From contig NZ_JBHSGI010000024.1 of NCBI RefSeq assembly GCF_042654245.1, forward strand, positions 372,001-436,000: DNA of 64,000 nucleotides. The letters are read 5' to 3'. The stretch comes from Seohaeicola_A nanhaiensis (lineage in GTDB: Bacteria > Pseudomonadota > Alphaproteobacteria > Rhodobacterales > Rhodobacteraceae). Positions within the stretch are counted from its first letter, which is position 1, and each line of letters opens with the position of its first letter. Below the pieces are notes generated by a model. It did not search any database. It saw only the letters and a list, made by a program, of their open reading frames with translations, and had not been told where the DNA came from. Shown here piece by piece: positions 24,381-32,644 of the stretch. Both the position numbers and the translations under genes were made by a program.

Positions 24381-26255
24381 TCAGCTTGCCCTGCGGATTC
24401 CCATGACCCGGGCGCGGGCGCGCGGATCGTTGTCGAACAGCGCGGCGAGCTGTTCGGTCATCGCCCCGGCCAGCTGTTCGACATCGGTGATCGTCACGGC
24501 ACGGTCGTAGTAGCGGGTCACGTCGTGGCCGATGCCGATGGCGAGCAGTTCGACGAGCTTGCGCTTCTGCACCATGGCGATGACGTCGCGCAGGTGTTTT
24601 TCCAGGTAGTTGGCGGGGTTCACCGACAGCGTCGAATCGTCCACCGGGGCGCCGTCGGAAATCACCATCAGGATCTTGCGCTGTTCGCGCCGCCCGATCA
24701 TTCGGCGGTGGGCCCATTCCAGCGCCTCGCCGTCGATGTTCTCTTTCAGCAGGCCTTCCTTCATCATCAGTCCGAGGTTCGGCCGGGTCCGCCGCCAGGG
24801 CGCGTCGGCCGATTTGTAGACGATGTGGCGCAGGTCGTTGAGCCGTCCGGGCTGTTGCGGGCGGCCCTCGTTCAGCCAGGCCTCGCGGCTTTGGCCGCCC
24901 TTCCAGGCGCGGGTGGTGAAACCCAGGATCTCGACCTTGACGTTGCAGCGTTCCAGCGTGCGCGCCAAAACGTCGGCGCAGATCGCCGCGATCGAGATGG
25001 GCCGCCCGCGCATCGAGCCTGAGTTGTCGAGCAGCAGGGTCACGCAGGTGTCGCGGAACTCGGTGTCCTTCTCGACCTTGAAGGACAGCGGCGTCGTCGG
25101 GTTGGCGACCACGCGGGCCAGGCGGCCGGCGTCGAGGATGCCTTCCTCGCGGTCGAACTCCCAGCTGCGGTTCTGCTGGGCCTGGAGCCGGCGCTGCAGC
25201 TTGTTGGCCAGCCGCGACACCGCGCCCTTCAGCGGTTCGAGCTGCTGGTCGAGATAGGCGCGCAGGCGCTCGAGTTCGGCCGGATCGGCCAGTTCCTCGG
25301 CGGCGATCTCTTCGTCGTATTCGGTGCGGAAGACGCGGTAGAGCGGATCGGCGTCGCTGACCGGGGGCGGGGCGGGCGGTTCGAGCGGCGCCTCGCCATC
25401 GGGCATCTCGGCGTCTTCGCCCATGTCCTGTTCGGCGAGGTCGTCCAGGCTGACCTGCGCCTCGGCCTGGTCCGAGGTCTCGTCCTGGCTGCGCTCGGGA
25501 TCGGCGTCGGCCTCCTGGTCGTCGTCGCTGTCCTGGCCGGTGCTGTCGGGCTCCTGATCGTCCTGCGAGTCCTCCTCGGCCTGGTCGTCGTTGTCATCCT
25601 CCGCGTCCGGATCCTCGCCCAGCTGGTCGCCATAGCCGAGGTCCTTGATGACCTGGCGGGCGAGGCGCGAGAAGGCGGCCTGATCGTGCAGCAGGCCGCG
25701 GACGTCTTCCAGGGTGCCGGCGGCCTGATCCTCGATGAAGCCGCGCCAGAGGTCGAGCACGTTCTGTGCGCCGCGCGGCAGGTCGCGGCCTGTGGCCATC
25801 TGGCGGATCATGTAGCCGGCGGCGACGGCCAGCGGCGCCTCGGAAGTCTTGGTGATCTGGTCATAGCCCTTGCGCTGGGCGTCGTTGCCGATCTTGGCGT
25901 CGATGTTGCCGGCGGTGCCCGGCATGTCGCGGGCGCCCATCGCCTCGCAGCGGGCCACTTCCATCGCCTCGTAGAGATCGCGGGCCATGTCGCCGGGCGG
26001 GGCATAGCGCGCATGGGTGGCGTCATCGTGATACTTGCGGTGCATCGCCAGCGAATCCGCGGTGCCGCGCGCCAGCAGAACCTCGTCGCGGGTCATGCGG
26101 CGGCTGACCTGCGGCAGGCGCATGTTCTCGCCGGACAGGCCCGAGGGATCGACCGAATAGCTGACCGTCAGCTCGGGGTCGTTGGCCATGACCTTGGTGG
26201 CCTCGGCCAGGGCCTTCTTGAAGGGATCGGCGGGATTGTCTGAATGCGAGGCCAT
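24381..26255 (-). CDS. cobT: Cobaltochelatase subunit CobT
   Basis: 624 aa. CobT works with CobS as the AAA+ chaperone pair that drives CobN to insert cobalt into hydrogenobyrinate a,c-diamide in aerobic B12 synthesis. Seen here: an N-terminal domain beginning DNPADPFKKALAEATKVMA, a strongly acidic linker at about residues 215-305, and a C-terminal von Willebrand A domain with the MIDAS motif LLLDNSGSMRG at about 405-415. Length and order match the family. CobS is 3.3 kb away on the same strand rather than adjacent, and no other cobalamin genes are in view. Confidence 0.96.
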   Translation of the reverse strand: MASHSDNPADPFKKALAEATKVMANDPELTVSYSVDPSGLSGENMRLPQVSRRMTRDEVLLARGTADSLAMHRKYHDDATHARYAPPGDMARDLYEAMEVARCEAMGARDMPGTAGNIDAKIGNDAQRKGYDQITKTSEAPLAVAAGYMIRQMATGRDLPRGAQNVLDLWRGFIEDQAAGTLEDVRGLLHDQAAFSRLARQVIKDLGYGDQLGEDPDAEDDNDDQAEEDSQDDQEPDSTGQDSDDDQEADADPERSQDETSDQAEAQVSLDDLAEQDMGEDAEMPDGEAPLEPPAPPPVSDADPLYRVFRTEYDEEIAAEELADPAELERLRAYLDQQLEPLKGAVSRLANKLQRRLQAQQNRSWEFDREEGILDAGRLARVVANPTTPLSFKVEKDTEFRDTCVTLLLDNSGSMRGRPISIAAICADVLARTLERCNVKVEILGFTTRAWKGGQSREAWLNEGRPQQPGRLNDLRHIVYKSADAPWRRTRPNLGLMMKEGLLKENIDGEALEWAHRRMIGRREQRKILMVISDGAPVDDSTLSVNPANYLEKHLRDVIAMVQKRKLVELLAIGIGHDVTRYYDRAVTITDVEQLAGAMTEQLAALFDNDPRARARVMGIRRAS

Positions 26256-26342
26256 GGCGGTTCCGGCAGTAGGGATTTGGGCGGCAACCTAAGGCCATTC
26301 CTCGGGCTTGGCCAGTGCGCCCGCCACGGAATCTGCGCCGGA

Positions 26343-26774
26343 TCAGCCGCCCTTGCGCGCGTCATAGGCCGCGCGGGCTGCATCGATGCGCGCGATATTG
26401 GCGATGGTCCATTCCGCCAGGGCCTGAACCGGGACCAGCAGGCAGTGACCGAGCTCGGTCAGCTCGTATTCCACCGAGACGGGGCGGGTCGGAATCACCG
26501 TACGGGTGACAAAGCCGTCGCGTTCGAGATTGCGCAGGGTGGTCGTCAGCATCTTCTGGCTGATGCCTCCGATCGTCTTCTTCAGCTCGTTGAATCGCCT
26601 CGGGCCGCGGCCGAGATAGCTGACCACGAGCACCGACCATTTGTCGCCGATGCGCGAGAGCATGTCCGAGACGACGGTGCATTTGGAATCGCCGAAATGC
26701 AGGTCATCCGGCGCCGCTGTGCTGTCATGCACAGGCGCTGTGTGCAGGTGGACGGCATTCTGGGCCGGTTTCAT
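26343..26774 (-). CDS. HxlR-family transcriptional regulator
   Basis: 143 aa winged-helix protein: KCTVVSDMLSRIGDKWSVLV, RFNELKKTIGGISQKMLTTT and the wing TRTVIPTRPVSVEYELTELG are textbook HxlR segments. A single Cys lies before the DNA-binding domain, a position used for redox or electrophile sensing in YodB/QorR-type members. It is divergent from an NAD(P)H-dependent FMN/quinone reductase across an 81-bp spacer with a palindromic core, so it most likely represses that gene until quinone or thiol stress occurs. Confidence 0.92.
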   Translation of the reverse strand: MKPAQNAVHLHTAPVHDSTAAPDDLHFGDSKCTVVSDMLSRIGDKWSVLVVSYLGRGPRRFNELKKTIGGISQKMLTTTLRNLERDGFVTRTVIPTRPVSVEYELTELGHCLLVPVQALAEWTIANIARIDAARAAYDARKGG

Positions 26775-26810
26775 GAAGGTGCCTCCTTGAGGTTCGTTCG
26801 GGCACCACTT

Positions 26811-26822
26811 TATCCTAGGTTA
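26811..26822. promoter_or_regulatory. Candidate HxlR operator
   Basis: TATCCTAGGTTA, a near-perfect 12-bp dyad centred on CCTAGG, in the spacer between the divergent hxlR-type and FMN reductase genes and 34 bp before the reductase ATG. The position suits a repressor site. No experimental support is available here. Confidence 0.45.
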
Positions 26823-26855
26823 CCAACAGAAACCATCCCCCAAGGAGAGACAGTC

Positions 26856-27464
26856 ATGAGCACCCCCCGCATCGCCGTCATCATCGGCACCACACGTCCC
26901 ACCCGCTTTGGTGACAAGCCCGCAGCATGGATCAAGGACAAGATCGAAGCCGATGGCCGCATGAGCGTCGACATCCTCGATCTGGCCGAATACGACCTGC
27001 CGTTCTTCGACGAGATGGCGTCGAACAAATGGATGCCGTCGAAAGACCCGAAGGCGCTGAAATGGCAGGAGGATCTGGCAAAATATGACGGCTATGTCTT
27101 CATCGTGGCGGAATACAACCATTCGATCTCGGGGGCGCTGAAGAACGCCCTGGATCAGGCCTTTGTCGAATGGGGCAAGAAGCCTGCCGCCGTGGTGGGT
27201 TATGGCGGGACCGGCGCAGCCCGTGCGGTCGAGCATCTGCGCGGCATTGCCGTGGAACTGCGGATGGTCAATGTGGCTTCGGCCGTGCACATCGGCGGTG
27301 GCGAGTTCATGAAGGTGCACCCGCTGGGCGGCAATGCCGATGCCAAGGTGTCGGACATCGACGACGTGCTGGCCCCTTCGGCCAAGGCGCTGATCGACGA
27401 GCTGTACTGGTGGGCCGACCTGCTGAAGGGCGCGCGCGCGGCGGATCAGGCCAAGGCGGCCTGA
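26856..27464 (+). CDS. NADPH-dependent FMN reductase family protein
   Basis: 202 aa flavodoxin-like reductase from the ATG at 26856, with CAAGGAGAGA upstream. The FMN phosphate-binding loop is IGTTRPTRFG, and the family signature EYNHSISGALKNALDQAF follows at about residues 88-106. Relatives reduce FMN, azo compounds or quinones with NAD(P)H. Divergent from the HxlR regulator and probably induced by its ligand. It converges with the racemase-like gene with only 4 bp between. Confidence 0.9.
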   Translation: MSTPRIAVIIGTTRPTRFGDKPAAWIKDKIEADGRMSVDILDLAEYDLPFFDEMASNKWMPSKDPKALKWQEDLAKYDGYVFIVAEYNHSISGALKNALDQAFVEWGKKPAAVVGYGGTGAARAVEHLRGIAVELRMVNVASAVHIGGGEFMKVHPLGGNADAKVSDIDDVLAPSAKALIDELYWWADLLKGARAADQAKAA

Positions 27465-27468
27465 TCGC

Positions 27469-28152
27469 TCAGGGCAGGGCTTTCCGGCCCGTGGCGAGAT
27501 CGGCGAGCAGGGCGACATGCACGTCCAGCGCGTCGATCACACGATAGCCGGGCGCCTGCCCGTCGAAGGCAAGATTGAGATCGGTGCCGGCCAGAACGAT
27601 GGCGTCGGCACCGAGATCGTTCACCATCCGCGCGCCGGCGTCGAGGAAGAGCGCGCGCTGCGCGGCGGTGCAATGGCCGGCGACGGCCATCTCCTGATAG
27701 GTCTGGCCCAGCGTTTCGGTCTCGTCGTCCAGTGCAACCGCTTTCGTCCTGTGCAACTGTCCGTAGAGCCGCGTGCGCATCACCACGCGGGTGCCAAGCA
27801 GGCCGACGGTGGCCAGCCCCTCTTCGGCGAAATAGGCGTCCAGCGGCGCGACGGCCGAAACCAGTGGCAGCGAGGACAAAGGCACGGTTTCCTCGAAACA
27901 GAAATGCCCGCCGAGCGAGGTGATCGCGGCACAGTCGCACCCCGCGCCCCTCAGGCGGTCGATCAGCCGGGCATAAATGGCCGCCTGTTCGGCGCGGTTG
28001 TCGGCCAGGTTGTTGCGGATCAGGTCGTGCACGTCGGCATGGACGATGGTCAGGTCCAGCTTTTCGTTCCGTCGCGCCATCTCCGCCGTCAGGCGCTGGT
28101 AATAGACCACCGTGGCCGCCACGCCGATGCCGCCAATCAGCCCGATATGCAT
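27469..28152 (-). CDS. Aspartate/glutamate racemase family protein lacking both catalytic Cys
   Basis: 227 aa with the Asp/Glu racemase superfamily outline: MHIGLIGGIGVAATVVYYQR at the start, LATVGLLGTRVVMRTRLYGQ, and IVLAGTDLNLAFDG. In the usual motif IxCNTxH the cysteine position reads AITSLGGHF (Ser), and the second motif LGCTEL reads LAGTDL (Gly). Both cysteines of the two-base mechanism therefore appear to be absent. It may be a non-racemising relative such as an isomerase, a decarboxylase or a binding protein. The assignment to the superfamily is good; the activity is unknown. Confidence 0.85.
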   Translation of the reverse strand: MHIGLIGGIGVAATVVYYQRLTAEMARRNEKLDLTIVHADVHDLIRNNLADNRAEQAAIYARLIDRLRGAGCDCAAITSLGGHFCFEETVPLSSLPLVSAVAPLDAYFAEEGLATVGLLGTRVVMRTRLYGQLHRTKAVALDDETETLGQTYQEMAVAGHCTAAQRALFLDAGARMVNDLGADAIVLAGTDLNLAFDGQAPGYRVIDALDVHVALLADLATGRKALP

Positions 28153-28213
28153 GTGGTTCCCCTCTTGATGTGCAGCGCAGTCTGTCGTGACGCGCGGCGG
28201 GGCGCAATCGGGA

Positions 28214-28588
28214 TCAGCCGAGGAGCAGGGCGTTGCAGCTGGCGATCTGGACCTCGACGCGCCGGGCCGCGCGGGCGGCGTCGGTGCGGTCGCGGTTGAA
28301 GGCGACCCGCGTCAGCAGGCGGGACATGGCGTATTTCGCCTCGATCCTGCGGGCCAGCACCTGCGGCGCGGTCTCGGGCGGGGTGATCGCAGCCAGCAGT
28401 GTCTCCATCCCGTCCCGGCGGGCGCGAGTGGCATCGGCCTCGGGGCTGGAGACAAGCCATTGATGTTCCATTAATGCGGACAGGCGACCCGTGCAGGTGG
28501 CGAAGGTGGAGACGAGCGGGTCGGAACCGGCGGCGGCCATGCCGGGGAGCAGGAACAGCGCAAAGGCAATCGTTCTTTTTGTGCCCAT
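28214..28588 (-). CDS. Hypothetical periplasmic protein
   Basis: 124 aa, unrecognised. A signal peptide is clear (TIAFALFLLPGMAAAGS), so the product is probably periplasmic. The mature part is helical with two cysteines about 80 residues apart (FATCTGRL and IASCNALLLG), which could form a disulfide. It has its own spacer on both sides and is transcribed leftward between a bestrophin pseudogene and the racemase-like gene. No motif suggests an activity. Confidence 0.65.
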   Translation of the reverse strand: MGTKRTIAFALFLLPGMAAAGSDPLVSTFATCTGRLSALMEHQWLVSSPEADATRARRDGMETLLAAITPPETAPQVLARRIEAKYAMSRLLTRVAFNRDRTDAARAARRVEVQIASCNALLLG

Positions 28589-28674
28589 GATTGCAGCATT
28601 GTCATGGAAATGCCGCCCGTCAAATGGGCGTTATGAAAACTTTGAGATGAAGTGTCGCCTGCGGCGCGGCGGCC

Positions 28675-29561
28675 TCAGGTCAGCAGGTCGCCAATCGGTT
28701 TCATCGGTTCGGGCGCGGGCAGGCCGAGACGGGGCACCAGCGCGATCTCGACCGCGCGGCACATTGCATCGAGCGGCAGACTGTTGCCGGTGTCGCCGAA
28801 GGGGTGCTCAAGCTCTTCGGTCACCTCAGAGAGGCCGAAGAACACATAGGCGATGATGGCGGTGAAAACCGGGGTCAGCCAGCCGGCCGCGTCGATCAGG
28901 CCAAGCGGACTGAGCAGGCAGTAGACCACCGAGGTGCGGAAGACGAGCAGCGAATAGACGAAGGGCAGGGGTGTATTGGCGATCCTCTCGCAGCCGGCCT
29001 GCGCCAGCGCGATGCCGCCCAGCCGGTCAGGGCGCGGGCGCCGAAGCCGTCGAGCCGGCCGGCCTTCTGTTCCGTGCTCAGCAGGTGCGCGATATCGTCC
29101 AGCGCCGCGCAGGGCGGATGCGGCGCGCCCTGCTGCGTCGGAGTCATCCAGGCGCGGGCGGCGTCATCGGCGGGCAGGGCGCGCAGGGTCAGCCGATGCA
29201 GGTGCACGAAGGCCAGCATGTGGCGCACCAGTTGCTGGCTGGCCTCTGGCGCAAGAAACACCTCGGCCTCGCGGCCAAGGGCGCGCGCCTCGGCCAGAAT
29301 CCGGCCCCACAGCTTGCGGCCTTCCCACCACCGGTTGTAGGCGGCGTTGTTGCGGAAGCCGAGAAACAGCGACAGCGCGATGCCGAAGATCGCGAAGGCC
29401 GCAGCCTCGGTGTGGTGCAGGATCGGAAACTGGTTGTCGAGCCAGACAACCGCCGCGCTGAACAGAGTCACGGCCAGAACGCCAGGCGCGATACGGGGCA
29501 CGACGGATCCGTGCATGCTGAACAGCAGGGCAAGCGCGCTCTTGCGCTTGCCGACGATCAT
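28675..29561 (-). pseudogene. Bestrophin-family (UPF0187) channel, frameshifted
   Basis: Two frames together encode one bestrophin-like membrane protein of about 295 aa. The first (29561 to about 29025) holds MIVGKRKSALALLFSMHGSV and the signature FLGFRNNAAYNRWWEGRKLW. The second (to 28675) continues with GIALAQAGCERIANTPLPF and GLSEVTEELEHPFGDTGNSL. Between them, near 29020-29027, one base is missing: the sequence reads ACCGGCTGGGC where ACCGGCCTGGGC would keep the frame. The gene lies 24 bp after cobS, on the same strand. Either a true single-base deletion or a sequencing error; homologues are putative chloride channels. Confidence 0.85.
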
Positions 29562-29585
29562 GTCCTCGCCCCCATCGGGGCGGCC

Positions 29586-30572
29586 TTACTTCAGGCTGGC
29601 GGAAGCGGCGCTTTCCGGCAGTTCCTCGTCAAAGCAGCGCTGATAGAACTCGGCCACCGTCTGGCGTTCGAGTTCGTCGCACTTGTTGAGGAACGACAGG
29701 CGGAAGGCATAGCCGGTGTTGCGGAAGATCTCGGCGTTCTGCGCCCAGGTGATCACGGTCCGGGGCGACATCACGGTCGACAGGTCGCCGTTCATGAAGG
29801 CCGTGCGGGTCAAATCGGCCAGCGTCACCATCTGGCTGACGGTGCGGCGGCCCTTCTCATTGTTGTAATGCGGCGCCTTCGAGAGGACGATGGCGACTTC
29901 GGCATCGTGGCTGAGATAGTTCAGCGTGGCGACCAGCGACCAGCGGTCCATCTGGGCCTGGTTGATCTGCTGGGTGCCGTGGTAGAGGCCGGTGGTGTCG
30001 CCAAGGCCGACGGTGTTCGAGGTGGCAAACAGGCGGAAGTACTTGTTCGGCGTGATGATTTCGTTCTGGTCGAGCAGGGTCAGCTTGCCGTCATGTTCCA
30101 GGACGCGCTGGATCACGAACATCACATCGGCGCGGCCGGCGTCGTATTCGTCGAAGACGATGGCAACGGGGTTGCGCAGCGCCCAGGGCAGGATGCCCTC
30201 GTGGAACTCGGTCACCTGCTTGCCGTCGCGCAGCTTGATCGCGTCCTTCCCGATGAGGTCGATCCGGCTGATGTGGCTGTCGAGGTTGACGCGCACGCAG
30301 GGCCAGTTGAGGCGGGCGGCGACCTGTTCGATATGGGTCGATTTGCCCGTGCCGTGATAGCCCTGGATCATCACGCGGCGGTTGTGGCTGAAGCCGGCCA
30401 GGATGGCGAGCGTGGTGTCGGGGTCGAATTTGTAGGTCGGGTCTATCTCGGGCACGCGGTCGGTGCGGTCGGCAAAACCCTTGACGATCATCGGTGTGTC
30501 GATGCCGAAGACATCGTGCACCGAAATCTCTTCGGTGGGTTTCGCGTTGCTCTCGATTGCGCCCTCGGCCAT
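29586..30572 (-). CDS. cobS: Cobaltochelatase subunit CobS
   Basis: 328 aa AAA+ ATPase of the aerobic cobalt chelatase. The ATG at 30572 (MAEGAIESNAKPTEEISVHD) is the natural start; an open frame to 30788 has no conserved sequence. Walker A is GYHGTGKST, Walker B is AIVFDEYDAG, and the arginine-finger side includes RTVSQMVTLADLTRTAF. The C-terminal end matches the family. The partner CobT is encoded 3.3 kb away. A divergent promoter region of 245 bp separates it from the fasciclin gene. Confidence 0.96.
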   Translation of the reverse strand: MAEGAIESNAKPTEEISVHDVFGIDTPMIVKGFADRTDRVPEIDPTYKFDPDTTLAILAGFSHNRRVMIQGYHGTGKSTHIEQVAARLNWPCVRVNLDSHISRIDLIGKDAIKLRDGKQVTEFHEGILPWALRNPVAIVFDEYDAGRADVMFVIQRVLEHDGKLTLLDQNEIITPNKYFRLFATSNTVGLGDTTGLYHGTQQINQAQMDRWSLVATLNYLSHDAEVAIVLSKAPHYNNEKGRRTVSQMVTLADLTRTAFMNGDLSTVMSPRTVITWAQNAEIFRNTGYAFRLSFLNKCDELERQTVAEFYQRCFDEELPESAASASLK

Positions 30573-30817
30573 GACCTTCGTCCCTGTTCTGTATGCCCGG
30601 CCGCTTACCGGACGGGCACGTGGTGCACCATATCCCGGGCAAGGGCAAGAGGGACGGAGCGTCTGCCGCGCCTGAGCGCGGATAGTGCGGCGCGGTGCCG
30701 GATCAATGCCGAGGCGCTGAACATAACGTGATGCGCTCAAATGAAACTTATGGCCGCACCGCTCCGTATCTCCTGTCACATCCGGCATGAACGCCGGACA
30801 TCTGAGAGGAGAGAGAC

Positions 30818-31372
30818 ATGAACTTTACCAGAATCGCCGCTGCCGCCCTGATCGCAGGTACGACCGCCTTTGCTGCCAATGCTGCCGAGAACCCGATGGT
30901 GGGTGGTGCAGAGATGTATGCCGACAAGAACATCGTCGAAAACGCGGTGAACTCGAAGGATCACACCACGCTGGTCGCTGCCGTCAAGGCCGCCGGTCTG
31001 GTCGAGACGCTGTCGGGCGAAGGACCGTTCACTGTCTTCGCGCCGACCAACGCAGCCTTCGACAAGCTTGAGGCCGGTACCGTCGACACCCTGCTGAAGC
31101 CCGAGAACAAGGACATGCTGGTCAAGATCCTGACCTGCCATGTCGTTGCGGCCGACGCGATGTCGGATGCCATCGGCAAGATGATCCAGGACGACGGCGG
31201 CAGCCATGACGTCAAGACCGTGGGCGGCTGTGTGCTGAAGGCCAGCGTGAAGGACGACAAGATCATCCTGACCGACGAGCGTGGCGGAACGGCGACCGTG
31301 ACCATCGCCGACGTGGACCAGTCGAACGGTGTCATTCATGTGATCGACGCGGTGCTTCTGCCGGCTGAGTAA
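30818..31372 (+). CDS. Secreted fasciclin (FAS1) domain protein
   Basis: 184 aa. Signal peptide FTRIAAAALIAGTTAFAANA, then one FAS1 domain: TTLVAAVKAAGLVETLSGEG (H1 region), FTVFAPTNAAFDKL and VIHVIDAVLLP at the end. GGAG lies before the ATG. FAS1 proteins mediate adhesion or bind small ligands; in related Rhodobacter species similar proteins belong to oxidative or singlet-oxygen stress regulons, which fits the msrB gene 99 bp downstream. Stress control is inferred, not seen. Confidence 0.93.
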   Translation: MNFTRIAAAALIAGTTAFAANAAENPMVGGAEMYADKNIVENAVNSKDHTTLVAAVKAAGLVETLSGEGPFTVFAPTNAAFDKLEAGTVDTLLKPENKDMLVKILTCHVVAADAMSDAIGKMIQDDGGSHDVKTVGGCVLKASVKDDKIILTDERGGTATVTIADVDQSNGVIHVIDAVLLPAE

Positions 31373-31400
31373 GAGCCCGCCCATCGTGTATAAGTAATGC

Positions 31401-31428
31401 GTGCACAGCACGTGCGCCGTCCGTGCAC
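31401..31428 (+). repeat. Triad of GTGCAC repeats with 11-bp period, upstream of msrB
   Basis: GTGCAC at 31401, GTGCGC at 31412 and GTGCAC at 31423: three copies exactly 11 bp apart, each preceded by C. The last copy ends 43 bp before the msrB ATG. An identical layout with three perfect copies lies before the GlcG-like gene (44313-44340). The one-turn spacing suggests cooperative protein binding on one face of the helix. Confidence 0.7.
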
Positions 31429-31471
31429 CACCGCACGGGCGGCGCGTCCTTTTCAGGAAAGGAGATCCGCA

Positions 31472-31954
31472 ATGCAACGCAGACGAATTCTTCTCACCCT
31501 CGGCGCGGGGTTGCTGGCGCCGATGGTGGCGCCCGCAACGCGGCTGATGGCGGCCGGGGGCAGTTTCGAGGTCAATCGCACCACGGCCGAATGGAAGGCG
31601 ATGCTGACGCCGCTGGAATATGCGGTGATGCGCGAGGAATCGACGGAAAAGGCCTTTTCCTCGCCGCTGCACGACAGCAAGGCCAAAGGCACCTACCTGT
31701 GCCGGGGCTGCGAATTGCCGCTCTATTCCTCGAAGGACAAGTTCGACAGCGGCACCGGCTGGCCCAGCTTCACCCGGCCGCTCGACAACGCCATCGAGAC
31801 GAAGACCGACCGCAAGCTGCTGTTCCTGGTGCGGACGGAGTGCCATTGCCGCCGCTGCGGGTCGCATCTGGGGCATATCTTTGATGACGGTCCGCCGCCG
31901 ACCGGGATGCGGCATTGCCTCAACGGCGTGTCGCTGGTGTTTCAGCCAGCCTGA
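31472..31954 (+). CDS. msrB: Methionine-(R)-sulfoxide reductase MsrB, exported
   Basis: 160 aa from ATG 31472, preceded by GGAAAGGAG. The N-terminus QRRRILLTLGAGLLAPMVAP looks like a TAT or Sec signal, so repair probably occurs in the periplasm. MsrB hallmarks: zinc ligands in CRGCELPLYSS and CHCRRCGSHLGHIFDDG, the GTGWPSFTRP strand, and the catalytic Cys in MRHCLNGVSL. It reduces Met-R-O residues in oxidised proteins. The fasciclin gene upstream runs the same way, and a GTGCAC triad lies between them. It converges with the J-domain gene. Confidence 0.94.
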   Translation: MQRRRILLTLGAGLLAPMVAPATRLMAAGGSFEVNRTTAEWKAMLTPLEYAVMREESTEKAFSSPLHDSKAKGTYLCRGCELPLYSSKDKFDSGTGWPSFTRPLDNAIETKTDRKLLFLVRTECHCRRCGSHLGHIFDDGPPPTGMRHCLNGVSLVFQPA

Positions 31955-31968
31955 TCAGAGGTTTGCGG

Positions 31969-32592
31969 TCAGTCCTTGAAGTTGCGGCTGACCTTGATCT
32001 GATCCCAGGCCCAGACCACCTGCTGCAGCTGCTCTTCCTGGCTGCGGTCGCCGCCGTTCATGTCGGGGTGCAGCACCTTGATCAGCGCCTTGTAGGCCTT
32101 GCGCACTTCGGTCTTGGTCCAGTGGTCGCCGGCATCGAGAATTTCGATGGCGCGCTTTTCGGTCGGGGGCAGGCGCCGCCCGGAAGAGCGGCGGCCCGGG
32201 TTCTGGGTCGCGTTGGCGCCCAGAACCTGCATCGGATCCTCGATCCCGAGGCGTGCCCAGGCGCGCGCCTCGGGGTCGCCCAGCGGCCGCGTGGTGCGTT
32301 CCCACACCTTGTCCTTGGTCTGCTGCGCGTTGATCTCGGCCTCGGTCGTGCCGTCGAAGAAGTTCCACTTGAGGTTGTATTCGCGGACGTGCTGCTGGCA
32401 GAACCAGAAGTAGTCGTCCAGCACGTCGGGCGCCTTGGGCGCGCGGTATTTGCCGGCCTCTTCGCAGCCCTCGTGCTGGCACTGACGCACCGAAGTTTCG
32501 GACGCACCTGTCATCCCCCGCCGACCGCGCGGGTTCTTTTTCTTGGACGCGGAGACGGACATGTCGAATCCGAACGGGTCAGGTTTGGTCAC
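31969..32592 (-). CDS. J-domain protein with N-terminal Cys-rich motif
   Basis: 207 aa from GTG 32592 (MTKPDPFGFDMSVSASKKKN), the start that matches the usual N-terminus of Rhodobacterales homologues. Residues about 35-75 carry CQHEGCEEAGKYRAP and WFCQQHVREYN, a likely zinc-binding knuckle. The C-terminal J domain has KAYKALIKVLHPDMNGGDRS with the HPD tripeptide that stimulates DnaK. It is a specialised co-chaperone; the client is unknown. Divergent from bolA with 52 bp between; such pairing is common in this group. Confidence 0.92.
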   Translation of the reverse strand: MTKPDPFGFDMSVSASKKKNPRGRRGMTGASETSVRQCQHEGCEEAGKYRAPKAPDVLDDYFWFCQQHVREYNLKWNFFDGTTEAEINAQQTKDKVWERTTRPLGDPEARAWARLGIEDPMQVLGANATQNPGRRSSGRRLPPTEKRAIEILDAGDHWTKTEVRKAYKALIKVLHPDMNGGDRSQEEQLQQVVWAWDQIKVSRNFKD

Positions 32593-32644
32593 GGCGGGAT
32601 ACCTCCGGGCACATCTTTTCGACTCGGAGGCCACAGTCTAGTGT

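Noticed and set aside
30573..30817. RpoE-type promoter (TGATxC ... ) before the fasciclin gene
   Set aside because: A TGATGC near 30730 lacks a convincing -10 element at the right spacing; too weak to list.
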